A stretch of 64,000 bases of DNA, taken from assembly GCF_000182645.1 (NCBI RefSeq), contig NZ_ACQA01000002.1:248001-312000 (forward strand), given 5' to 3'. This DNA comes from Brucella intermedia LMG 3301 (GTDB lineage: Bacteria > Pseudomonadota > Alphaproteobacteria > Rhizobiales > Rhizobiaceae). The notes under the pieces were generated by a model. That model saw only the letters and a list, made by a program, of their open reading frames with translations. It did no database searches and was not told the origin of the DNA. Numbering within the stretch: the stretch's first letter is position 1; every line of letters starts with the position of its first letter. The position numbers and the translations under genes were made by a program. Of this stretch, positions 35,061 through 43,178 are shown in pieces.

Positions 35061-35923
35061 AAAAGCTCTTTGCACATTCAGGCCGTGTGTTTGTAACCCT
35101 CGTCATGGTCACGATGGCGGGGCTTCTTGGCTGGCATTTGTGGGACTATTACATGAACGCGCCTTGGACGCGCGACGGCAAGATTCGTGCGGATGTTGTG
35201 CGTGTTGCGCCGGATGTTTCTGGACTGGTTGGCGAAGTGCTCGTTCATGATAATGAAGCGGTCCACCGTGGCGATGTGATCTTCCGCATCGATCAGGCCC
35301 GTTACAAGCTCGCCCTGCAAACGGCGGAAGCCAAGATCGATAGCAGCAAGGCGGCGCTCGACATGGCCAACCGCGATCTGGTTCGCTATCGCCAGCTTAA
35401 CGATACGACCGTGACGCGTCAGAAACTGGAACAGATTGAAACGACGGCTCAGCAGGCAGAAGCTGCCTATCGGCAGGCGCAGCTGGATCGCGATCTTGCA
35501 GCGCTCAATCTGGACCGTTCATCGGTGAAAGCGCCCGTAAACGGCGTGGTGACCAACTTCTCGCTTCAACCGGGTGACTATGTTTCCGCAGGTTCGGCTG
35601 TGACGGCTCTCGTTGACACGGATTCCTACTACGTCTCCGGTTATTTTGAGGAAAACAAGCTCGAACGTATCCAGGTAGGCGATCCGGTGGTGATCGATAT
35701 CATGGGCAGCAAGGTTCAGCTCAAGGGGAAGGTCGAAGGTATTGCGGGAGGTATCGAGGATCGCGAGCGCAGCGACTCATCCAGCCTGCTGGCGAATGTT
35801 TCGCCAACATTCAACTGGGTCCGGCTGGCGCAACGCGTTCCGGTGCGTGTGAAGCTTGAAGACGTGCCTGATGGTGTACACCTTGTTGCGGGCCGGACAG
35901 TCAGCGTGTCGATAGTGAACTGA
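35057..35923 (+). CDS. HlyD-family periplasmic adaptor (AaeA-like)
   Basis: This membrane-fusion protein of 288 residues has one N-terminal helix (about residues 11-30), a biotinyl-lipoyl-like domain (VRVAPDVSGLVGEVLVHDNE, about 50-70), a coiled-coil hairpin (about 90-150) and a second lipoyl half (SSVKAPVNGVVTNFSLQPGD, about 155). It links the FUSC pump to the outer membrane. ATG overlaps the DUF1656 stop. It is the last gene of the operon. Confidence 0.92.
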   Translation: MKKLFAHSGRVFVTLVMVTMAGLLGWHLWDYYMNAPWTRDGKIRADVVRVAPDVSGLVGEVLVHDNEAVHRGDVIFRIDQARYKLALQTAEAKIDSSKAALDMANRDLVRYRQLNDTTVTRQKLEQIETTAQQAEAAYRQAQLDRDLAALNLDRSSVKAPVNGVVTNFSLQPGDYVSAGSAVTALVDTDSYYVSGYFEENKLERIQVGDPVVIDIMGSKVQLKGKVEGIAGGIEDRERSDSSSLLANVSPTFNWVRLAQRVPVRVKLEDVPDGVHLVAGRTVSVSIVN

Positions 35924-35990
35924 TCGATGACCCCGCTGTTGTCCGGGTCATTTCCATGTTACCGAATGTGAAAGTCGGTGGGGGATTCTC

Positions 35991-36689
35991 ATGGGTGTAC
36001 TGGTCGTTCAAAACTACCAAGGCTCCGGGTTGGGGCAGATTGAACCCATACTGACAGATGCGGGTTTTTCCATCGATCTGCGTCATCCCTACGATGGGGA
36101 TGCGCTACCGGCGGCCGACGATGGATATCGGGCCCTGATCGTTCTGGGTGGCGAACAGAATGCGCTCGCCGATGACGAATGTCCTTATTTCCCGCATTTG
36201 CTTGAACTGATACGCAAGTTTGGCCGCAGCGATAAGGCCGTTCTCGGCATTTGTCTGGGCAGCCAGCTCATAGCTCGCGCATATGGCGGCGAGAACATTC
36301 TGGATCGACCCATGGAGTTCGGCTGGCGGGAGGTTCAGCTCACGGAAGAGGGTAAAAGCGATCCAGTCCTGTCCGCGGCGGGTGAGGCCTTTCCAATCTT
36401 TCACTGGCACCGCGACACGTTTTCGCTTCCCGGGAATGCCATCCACATGGCCACCAGCGATATGACACCTCATCAGGCCTATCGCATCGGGCGTGCGGTC
36501 TACGGTACGCAGTTCCATTTCGAGGCAGACACAAAGCTTGTGGCAGAGTGGAACGATCAGCTTGGCGGCTTGATATCAGGCTTCGCACCTCAGTGGACTG
36601 AGCAGTACCCAGTCCTTGCAGAGACATTGGGGATAAAGGCAGATGCTGCAGGCGCTGTATTAGCAAAAGCTTGGGTTAGCCAAATCTAG
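35991..36689 (+). CDS. Class I glutamine amidotransferase-like protein
   Basis: The 232-residue protein has the GATase1 triad: nucleophile Cys in LGICLGSQLIA (about residue 87) and His/Glu in GTQFHFEAD (about 172). It resembles stand-alone GMP-synthase-like amidotransferases that hydrolyse gamma-glutamyl compounds or act with an unknown synthetase. GGGGG lies 7 bases before the ATG. No partner synthetase is adjacent. Confidence 0.88.
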   Translation: MGVLVVQNYQGSGLGQIEPILTDAGFSIDLRHPYDGDALPAADDGYRALIVLGGEQNALADDECPYFPHLLELIRKFGRSDKAVLGICLGSQLIARAYGGENILDRPMEFGWREVQLTEEGKSDPVLSAAGEAFPIFHWHRDTFSLPGNAIHMATSDMTPHQAYRIGRAVYGTQFHFEADTKLVAEWNDQLGGLISGFAPQWTEQYPVLAETLGIKADAAGAVLAKAWVSQI

Positions 36690-36943
36690 ACGCATCGTAA
36701 CTGCCTTTTAACCTTAAGTCGCAGTTTTGCGTTGCCGCTTTGCCACACCGTTCAGCCAAACAGTGCTTCCCCGAAAAAAGCGGTGATCCGGCTGGAACCG
36801 TTCAGTTGCGGGTAACTTTTTTCGGGTGTAACTGAACGCCGTCTCCCCGGGCAGCGACCGAATGGGCAAGGCTGATCGCCATGCTCGCAAGTGGCGGCTC
36901 GTCTAACGAACTTTGTCCGGCCCCGTCGAAAGAGTTTCCGAAT

Positions 36944-37081
36944 ATGACCGCCAAGCATGCCGCTCTTCTCACCGTTCTGATGGTTTCCGCGATTGTGTTC
37001 ATGGCAGTCGGCATATTCACCGTCGACGCAGGCGACAATGCTATGTCGACCGACGGGTACGGCATTTCGAGCGCGCACTAG
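36944..37081 (+). CDS. Possible 45-residue single-pass membrane protein
   Basis: The frame MTAKHAALLTVLMVSAIVFM continues with AVGIFTVDAG and a hydrophilic C-terminus. It has one clear transmembrane helix and a GAAAGAG purine stretch 11 bases before the ATG. Its stop codon coincides with the edge of an intergenic repeat element. The inverted repeat GTTCAGTT/AACTGAAC at 36800-36837 lies upstream. Coding status is uncertain. Confidence 0.4.
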   Translation: MTAKHAALLTVLMVSAIVFMAVGIFTVDAGDNAMSTDGYGISSAH

Positions 37082-37179
37082 ATCGCGTTTCGATCTGATT
37101 GGATCAGGTCGGCGTTTTATCTCTTTTTGACGCGCGTCTTTTCCGAAAGCCGTTTCACAGTTTTCGGGATGCGCCCTAA
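37079..37179. repeat. Rhizobiales intergenic palindromic repeat, copy 1
   Basis: This ~100-bp element contains the inner arm GATCTGATTGGATCAGGTC and the characteristic 3' half CCGAAAGCCG...TTTTCGGGATGCGC. It shares that 3' half with the element at 51447-51549. Such elements are dispersed in Rhizobiales intergenic regions. It begins at the TAG stop of the small frame upstream. Confidence 0.75.
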
Positions 37180-37184
37180 GTGCA

Positions 37185-37916
37185 TTATCTCGCTTCGATA
37201 AAACGCTTTTCCGCGCCATCGATCACGATGGCCGAAAGCTGTCCGCTTTTCCACGCATAGGTGTCGAGATTGACCCTGTTGGGTTGAATGTCGATGGCGC
37301 TTTGTGGGGTATGTCCGTGGACGACGACTTTTTCGAATGGTTCAGTCCATTTCAGGAAGGCTGTGCGAATCCAGATCAGCTCTTCGGGATCTTGTGTATC
37401 GAGCGGCACAGCGGGATTGATGCCGGCGTGGCAGAAGAAGAAATCGCCAAAACCGACCGAGCGGGGCATGGTGCGGATGAAATCTATATGACTTTGCGGA
37501 ACGGCTTTGACGAGCGCGGCATGACCATGGCGGGCTGAAACCGCATCGTTAAAATCAATTTCCACACCGTAGGACCGAGCGGTGTCAATGCCGCCATGCA
37601 GCGCGAATATCCCGGCGATGTCCCCCGTTGCCAGATAAGTGAGAAAACCGTCGTCGTGATTGCCAAGCAGCGAAATCACGCGCTCGTCCCGTTCCGACGC
37701 ATCGATCAGGAAATCCAGCACCTCCTTCGATTTCGGACCGCGATCGATATAGTCACCCAGATGAATGATGCGCCAGTCGTGAACGGGCCGGCGATCAAGG
37801 TCGGCACGGATCAGCCCATGCATATCCAGAAGCAAGTCCAGGCGGCCATGTATGTCGCCAATTGCATAAAGGCGGATACCGTCAGGCCCTTTCGCATCTT
37901 TGAAAACAACACTCAT
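37185..37916 (-). CDS. Metallophosphoesterase, PPP-type serine/threonine phosphatase family
   Basis: The 243-residue protein carries the three PPP signature motifs: GDIHGRLD (about residue 19), GDYIDRGPK (about 53) and GNHDDG (about 85). These bind two metals and catalyse phosphoester hydrolysis, as in lambda phosphatase or PrpA/ApaH-like enzymes. Its start overlaps the stop of the upstream GntR regulator gene (ATGAG), so the two are translationally coupled. Physiological substrate is unknown. Confidence 0.88.
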   Translation of the reverse strand: MSVVFKDAKGPDGIRLYAIGDIHGRLDLLLDMHGLIRADLDRRPVHDWRIIHLGDYIDRGPKSKEVLDFLIDASERDERVISLLGNHDDGFLTYLATGDIAGIFALHGGIDTARSYGVEIDFNDAVSARHGHAALVKAVPQSHIDFIRTMPRSVGFGDFFFCHAGINPAVPLDTQDPEELIWIRTAFLKWTEPFEKVVVHGHTPQSAIDIQPNRVNLDTYAWKSGQLSAIVIDGAEKRFIEAR

Positions 37917-38725
37917 TCGCCGTTATCATCCTTCACGTCTTTGGCTGTCTTCACGCCGGCCCGCTGCCGGTAGCGCAGGCGCGAGACACGTTCGCGTTCT
38001 TCGTGAAGCTCGCGATCATGTGTCGCCTGCTCCACGAAACGGATGTGTTTTTGAACCGCTTCCCGGGCCGCTTGCGGATTGCCGGCCATCACTGCATCGT
38101 AAATGGCGCGATGCTGCGACAAAAACATGTCGGCGACGCCGGGATAGCTGTAGATAAGGCTGCGATTGTAAAAAACGCCATCCTTCAGCAGTTGATAGCA
38201 TGACCGCAAGGTGTGCAGGAGAACGATGTTATGAGCGGCTTCGCCAATGGCATTGTGCAGTTCAACGTCTAGGCGCGCTTCCGTGTCGAAATCACTAGCG
38301 CCATGAGCCTTTTCCATGGCTTCCATGATTTCGGTCAAAAGCGCCTTGTCTGCCGGTGTGGCTCGAAGCGCGGCATATTCGGCGGCAATGCTTTCGATTT
38401 CGCGACGATATTCGAGATAGTCCGCTGTCGCCTTGCGGTGATCGGCAAACAGCTTCACGACAGGCGCGCTGAATACCTGCCCGATCACATCAGCAACGAA
38501 CGTACCTCCTCCATGGCGGGAAATCAGAAGTTCTGCGGTCTCAAGTCTCTTTAGAGCGTCGCGCAGGATTGGGCGCGAAATATCGAACTGGCGCGCCAGC
38601 TCGCGTTCACCGGGAAGCCGGTCGCCGCCACGCAGAACGCCTTCGAGGATAAGCGTTTCGATCTGGTGCACAACATCATCTGCTGTGCGGCTTGCCTGTA
38701 TGCGTGAAAAAACCGTTTCCGCCAT
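37913..38725 (-). CDS. GntR-family regulator, FadR/FCD subfamily
   Basis: The 270-residue protein has an N-terminal winged HTH (about residues 15-80; RLPGERELARQFDISRPILR and HGGGTFV) and a C-terminal FCD ligand domain (about 95-230). FCD regulators often control lactate, glycolate or other organic acid oxidation; the glcDEF operon lies 1.7 kb away, which makes glycolate a plausible signal. Its coupling to a phosphatase gene is unusual. GAGGGC precedes the ATG. Confidence 0.88.
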   Translation of the reverse strand: MAETVFSRIQASRTADDVVHQIETLILEGVLRGGDRLPGERELARQFDISRPILRDALKRLETAELLISRHGGGTFVADVIGQVFSAPVVKLFADHRKATADYLEYRREIESIAAEYAALRATPADKALLTEIMEAMEKAHGASDFDTEARLDVELHNAIGEAAHNIVLLHTLRSCYQLLKDGVFYNRSLIYSYPGVADMFLSQHRAIYDAVMAGNPQAAREAVQKHIRFVEQATHDRELHEERERVSRLRYRQRAGVKTAKDVKDDNGE

Positions 38726-38800
38726 GCCCTCTGAAGCCTCTCTGTAACGGCGGCAAAGTAGCCGTTAGCCCCATATCCGGCAACGGAATATATTGGAATT

Positions 38801-38835
38801 GAAAGCCCGGTTCATAAGACAACCGGGCTTTCGTG
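38801..38835 (-). terminator. Hairpin downstream of the 38855-39145 gene
   Basis: GAAAGCCCGGTT and AACCGGGCTTTC form a perfect 12-bp stem. The tail on the minus strand (AATTCC) is not T-rich, so termination efficiency is uncertain. Confidence 0.55.
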
Positions 38836-38854
38836 CTTTGTCATCGAAAAATGA

Positions 38855-39145
38855 TCAGGCTTTATTGCGCTTGCGTGTTGCTACGAGGACGAAAAGTCCT
38901 GCGACCACGCCATACATCGCCCATTTGAATGGAAGTGCGTCTGCGGTCTCGCTACGGATGGGCAGTACGGTCACGGTGCCGGGACGGCTTTCCACACCGG
39001 GTTTGCCTTCGGCTTTAGCCTGTTCGATCTGCTGAGGGGAAACGACCCATTCGGCGCCACGCGATTTGTCATAAAACATGAAGCCGCAGCCAACGATCAC
39101 GGCGACGATAATTGCAAGAATGAAGCGTACAGGTGTGTTCATCAT
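38855..39145 (-). CDS. Hypothetical membrane protein with two helices
   Basis: The 96-residue protein has an N-terminal hydrophobic helix (about residues 6-24; FILAIIVAVIVGCGFMFYD), a soluble middle of about 45 residues and a second helix near the C-terminus (about 70-89) followed by a basic tail RKRNKA. No domain is recognised. The double ATG at 39145/39142 fits better than the frame opening at 39181, which adds a non-hydrophobic leader. It is a single-gene unit. Confidence 0.65.
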   Translation of the reverse strand: MMNTPVRFILAIIVAVIVGCGFMFYDKSRGAEWVVSPQQIEQAKAEGKPGVESRPGTVTVLPIRSETADALPFKWAMYGVVAGLFVLVATRKRNKA

Positions 39146-39306
39146 TTTTCCCAGAAAATCAGGATAGCAGGAGGAGGGCATCCGATTCGCTTGAATAACG
39201 GAGTGCGGAGGGAGCTAAGTCTTTTGAATCAAAAGCTTAGTCAGCTTTATATGCTGGCACGCTGATATAAAGCACGTGGCTTATTAACCGACGAATGAAA
39301 GCTGGT

Positions 39307-40236
39307 CTATTTTTTTGCTGCTTCGTGGTGGGATGTCCCGCTCTCCCAATAGGGAACGGGGCCATAAAGATCGGCAAGGTAGTCGATGAACAGCCGGACC
39401 TTTGCTGGAAGAAACTGTTTCGATGGATAGACGGCATGAATTGCTACGTTGCGAGAAGCGGCATAGTCGGGCAGAACCTGTACCAGCTTTCCGGCCGCAA
39501 GTTCTGGCCCGATGTCCCAGGTTGAGCGCTGCGCGATACCAAGGCCCGCGAGCACTGCCTCCCTTACCATTTCGCTGGAATTGGTCTGCAAGGGCCCGAC
39601 CGGACGGATGACGATCGGCCCTTTGGGGCCTTCCAGCCGCCAGGGGTCGTTGTTGTGCGGGGCAAGGCAGATGTGGTCTTGCAGGTCCTCAATCGTCTGT
39701 GGCGTGCCGCGTTCTGCGATATAGCCGGGCGATGCAACGAGAATGCGGCGCACGGGCGCTAGGCGACGTGCGACGAGTGTTGAATCGGAAAGTTCCGCGA
39801 TCCGGATAGCAAGATCGTAACCATCCCCCACAATGTCCACCATTTCGTCGGTGAGCTGCATATTGACGGTGAGATCGGCATTGGCGCGCATGAAGGGCAC
39901 GAGATAAGGCGCAATATGCATGCGACCGAAAGTCGTCGGGGCCGAAATTTTCAATGTACCCCGTGCGTCGGCGGAACGGCGGGCGACAAAGGCTTCCGCT
40001 TCCTCGATGTTGGAGAGAATGGCGAGAACGCGCTCATGATAGCCCTGACCGGCCTCGGTAAGTGCGATCTGGCGCGTCGTACGTTGAAGCAGGCGGGTTC
40101 CGAGCCGCTCTTCCAGACGTCCGAGGCGTTTTGAAACCACCGCTGGGGAAAGGCCCAGATCACGAGCGGCGGCTGACATGCTGCCCGTTGCCACGACGCG
40201 GGCAAAGATTTCCATATCTGCCAGACTGCTCATCAT
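39307..40236 (-). CDS. LysR-type transcriptional regulator
   Basis: This 309-residue regulator has the HTH region LADMEIFARVVATGSMSAAA (about residues 5-24) followed by RDLGLSPAVVSKRLGRLEERLG, and an effector domain with the PBP2_CrgA-like start LKISAPTTFGRMHIAPYL (about 95). Such CrgA/DsdC-type regulators often act on nearby genes; glcDEF is divergent, 200 bp away. Whether it controls glcDEF is not known. Several alternative ATGs lie within the first eight residues. Confidence 0.88.
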   Translation of the reverse strand: MMSSLADMEIFARVVATGSMSAAARDLGLSPAVVSKRLGRLEERLGTRLLQRTTRQIALTEAGQGYHERVLAILSNIEEAEAFVARRSADARGTLKISAPTTFGRMHIAPYLVPFMRANADLTVNMQLTDEMVDIVGDGYDLAIRIAELSDSTLVARRLAPVRRILVASPGYIAERGTPQTIEDLQDHICLAPHNNDPWRLEGPKGPIVIRPVGPLQTNSSEMVREAVLAGLGIAQRSTWDIGPELAAGKLVQVLPDYAASRNVAIHAVYPSKQFLPAKVRLFIDYLADLYGPVPYWESGTSHHEAAKK

Positions 40237-40359
40237 GCTCTGCTATCCCACTTCCTGCTGCATTTGCTAAAGCTTTGGGTTTTAAAAGCATCTAGCCGAG
40301 CGCTGGGAAACTAGGCAAGTAATTATGCCGCGGCGTGGAAACTGTTTAACCATCGGCTA

Positions 40360-40384
40360 AAGTGGTAAAAATGATTTACCACTT
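40360..40384. promoter_or_regulatory. Perfect 10-bp inverted repeat upstream of glcD
   Basis: AAGTGGTAAA and TTTACCACTT flank AATGA. The TGGT...ACCA core is typical of GntR/FadR-family operators. It lies 52-76 bp upstream of the glcD ATG and its right end abuts TTGACG, a possible -35 element, so repression by occlusion is plausible. Confidence 0.6.
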
Positions 40385-40435
40385 GACGAAAATGGTGTGG
40401 AGTGCACTTTGACCGCATAAGTGGTGGAGGAGAAT

Positions 40436-41932
40436 ATGAGCGGACTCATAATGCCGGAGCCGGACGCGTCCGTCATGCAAAAGCGTGAGCAGATCGTCGC
40501 GGACCTGCGCGGCATAGTGCCCGGCGAAGGCGTTGTCGATGCGATCAATGCGATGCGTGTGTTCGAGAGCGACGGTCTGACGGCACATCGCTCGCTGCCG
40601 CTGGTCGTCGTGCTCCCTGAAACCGTCGATCAGGTTGCGCGGGTTCTGCGCTATTGTCACGATAACAATGTTCGTGTCGTGCCGAGAGGGGCGGGGACTT
40701 CGCTCTCCGGTGGCTCCATGCCGTTGCAGGATGCCGTGCTTCTGGTCATGTCACGCTTCAACCGCATTCTGGAAATCGACTATCCTAACCGTGTCGCCGT
40801 GGTGCAGCCCGGCGTGACCAATCTCGGTATCACCAAGGCCGTCGAACATGAGGGCTTTTATTACGCGCCCGATCCATCATCGCAGATTGCCTGCTCCATC
40901 GGCGGAAACGTCGCGGAAAATGCCGGTGGAGTGCATTGCCTCAAATACGGGCTCACGGCCAACAACGTGCTCGGGATCGAAATGGTGTTGATTACGGGCG
41001 AGGTAATCCGGCTCGGTGGCAAGCATCTCGATAGCGAGGGCTACGATCTCCTCGGCCTGATGACCGGTTCGGAAGGGCTGCTCGGCGTCGTGACCGAAAT
41101 TACGGTACGCATCCTGCAAAAGCCCGAAACAGCGCGGGCGGTGATGGTTGGCTTTCCCTCCAGCGAACAGGCCGGGCAGTGCGTGGCCGATATCATCGGC
41201 GCAGGCATCATTCCGGGCGGCATGGAGATGATGGACAGACCAGCCATCAAAGCCGCAGAAGATTTTGTGCGGGTGGGCTATCCGCTTGACGTCGAAGCCT
41301 TGTTGATCGTCGAATTGGATGGGCCGCCCGTTGAGGTGGACTATCTGATTGGGCGGGTCGAAGCGCTGGCGCTCAGAAATGGCTCGACAACCTGTATCCT
41401 GTCTCAGTCGGAAGAGCAGCGTCTGGCTTTCTGGGCAGGGCGCAAGGCGGCGTTTCCGGCAGTGGGGCGCATCTCGCCGGATTATCTGTGCATGGACGGC
41501 ACGATCCCGCGCAAGGAACTACCGCGAGTGCTGTCGGGTATGCGCGACCTGTCGGAGAAATACGGACTGCGTGTCGCCAATGTGTTCCATGCGGGCGACG
41601 GCAATCTGCACCCGTTGATCCTTTACGACGCGAATATTCCGGGCGAGCTGGAAGCCGCGGAGAATTTCGGTGCCGATATTTTGCGGCTATGTGTGAAAGT
41701 CGGCGGCGTTCTCACCGGCGAACATGGGGTCGGCATAGAAAAGCGCGATTTGATGCCGGAAATGTTCAACGAAATCGATCTCGACCAGCAGATGCGGGTC
41801 AAATGTGCCTTTGATGCCAAGCATCTGCTCAATCCCGGCAAGGTCTTTCCGCAATTGCGTCGCTGTGCCGAACTTGGCCGTATGCATGTACATCGTGGGG
41901 AACTGGCTTTCCCTGACATTCCGCGATTCTGA
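40436..41932 (+). CDS. glcD: Glycolate oxidase, FAD-binding subunit GlcD
   Basis: GlcD oxidises glycolate (and often D-lactate) to glyoxylate within the membrane-associated GlcDEF complex. The 498-residue protein has an N-terminal FAD PCMH domain (VVPRGAGTSLSGGSMP, about residue 80), a cap domain, and C-terminal motifs HAGDGNLHPL (about 385) and GEHGVGIEKR (about 430). The ATG at 40436 follows GGAGGAG; the frame opens slightly earlier at 40421. It is first in glcDEF. Confidence 0.94.
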   Translation: MSGLIMPEPDASVMQKREQIVADLRGIVPGEGVVDAINAMRVFESDGLTAHRSLPLVVVLPETVDQVARVLRYCHDNNVRVVPRGAGTSLSGGSMPLQDAVLLVMSRFNRILEIDYPNRVAVVQPGVTNLGITKAVEHEGFYYAPDPSSQIACSIGGNVAENAGGVHCLKYGLTANNVLGIEMVLITGEVIRLGGKHLDSEGYDLLGLMTGSEGLLGVVTEITVRILQKPETARAVMVGFPSSEQAGQCVADIIGAGIIPGGMEMMDRPAIKAAEDFVRVGYPLDVEALLIVELDGPPVEVDYLIGRVEALALRNGSTTCILSQSEEQRLAFWAGRKAAFPAVGRISPDYLCMDGTIPRKELPRVLSGMRDLSEKYGLRVANVFHAGDGNLHPLILYDANIPGELEAAENFGADILRLCVKVGGVLTGEHGVGIEKRDLMPEMFNEIDLDQQMRVKCAFDAKHLLNPGKVFPQLRRCAELGRMHVHRGELAFPDIPRF

Positions 41933-41947
41933 TCTGAGGTCTGGTTC

Positions 41948-43174
41948 ATGAGTGATAGAACTATTCTCAAGCCGCAGGACGAAGCGGGCGTTGTTGACGC
42001 GGTGCAAGAAGCTTTGGCCGGTTCTACGCCGCTGGAGATTATTGGCCACGGTTCAAAGCGTGGCATTGGCCATCGGGTCGATGCAGGTCATGTGCTGGAT
42101 GTGTCTGAACTTAAGGGCGTGACCTTGTACGAACCGGACGAACTGGTGCTTTCCGCCAAGGCAGGAACACCGATGGCCGTGATCGAAAAACTTCTGTCCG
42201 ACAACGACCAGTGTTTTCATTTCGAGCCGATGGACTACGGCCCGCTGCTGTCGGGTGAAAGTGGCCGTGGTACGATCGGTGGTGCGCTTGCCGCCAACCT
42301 TTCGGGTCCACGCCGTCTTAAGGCAGGTGCTGCGCGCGATCATGTGCTCGGTGTGCGTGTGGTGTCCGGACGCGGCGAATTGTTCAAATCCGGCGGACGG
42401 GTGGTCAAGAACGTGACCGGTTATGACCTGTCCAAGGGGATGGCCAATTCCTGGGGCACGCTGGGCGTTGCCACCGAGGTAACGTTCAAAGTTCTGCCGA
42501 AACCGGAAACAGCGGCAACGCTTGCCGTGCGTGGTCTGACTGATGAACAGGCGGTGCGCGCGATGGCGATGGCCATGGGGTCGCGGGAGGAAGTCGCTTC
42601 CGCAGCGCATCTGCCGCCGACGGTTGCCAATCGCTTTCTGGATGGCAAGCTGGGCTGGGAGGCGGCAACTGTATTGCGGCTCGAAGGCTTTGCGCCTTCG
42701 GTTGAGCATCGCAGCCGCCAGTTGCAGGCGTTGCTCGGCGGGGTGGTTGACGTGCTCAATGAAGCGCAGTCGCACCAGCTTTGGCGCGAGGTGCGTGATG
42801 TCCTGCCTTATGCCAATGCGGGAGACAATCGCGCTGTGTGGCGGGTTTCGATGGCTCCGATGCTGGGTTGGTGCATGGTGGACGAGTTCCGTCGCTATGC
42901 CGGGGTCGATGCCTTCTACGACTGGCAGGGCGGTTTGATCTGGATGCGGATGGAAGCCGATCCCGAAGCGCAAACACTGCGTCAACTCATTGCCAAATAT
43001 GGTGGTGGCCACGCGACGCTTGTACGTGCGCCGGAGAGTGTTCGTTCAAGCGTTGAAGTGTTTGAACCTCAACCGGCCGCACTTGCCGCACTTTCGCAGC
43101 GGCTGAAGCATCAGTTCGATCCAGAAAATATCCTCAATCCGGGGCGTATGCATCCCCGTCAGGCCGGAGCTTGA
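41948..43174 (+). CDS. glcE: Glycolate oxidase, FAD-binding subunit GlcE
   Basis: The 408-residue protein is a second FAD-linked oxidase subunit, shorter than GlcD, with the PCMH motifs GHGSKRGIGHR (about residue 35) and GRGTIGGALAANLSGPRRL (about 103), and VKNVTGYDLSKGM (about 155), a GlcE hallmark. It ends with FDPENILNPGRM, typical of the family C-terminus. It starts 15 bp after glcD. Confidence 0.93.
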   Translation: MSDRTILKPQDEAGVVDAVQEALAGSTPLEIIGHGSKRGIGHRVDAGHVLDVSELKGVTLYEPDELVLSAKAGTPMAVIEKLLSDNDQCFHFEPMDYGPLLSGESGRGTIGGALAANLSGPRRLKAGAARDHVLGVRVVSGRGELFKSGGRVVKNVTGYDLSKGMANSWGTLGVATEVTFKVLPKPETAATLAVRGLTDEQAVRAMAMAMGSREEVASAAHLPPTVANRFLDGKLGWEAATVLRLEGFAPSVEHRSRQLQALLGGVVDVLNEAQSHQLWREVRDVLPYANAGDNRAVWRVSMAPMLGWCMVDEFRRYAGVDAFYDWQGGLIWMRMEADPEAQTLRQLIAKYGGGHATLVRAPESVRSSVEVFEPQPAALAALSQRLKHQFDPENILNPGRMHPRQAGA

Positions 43175-43178
43175 AACC

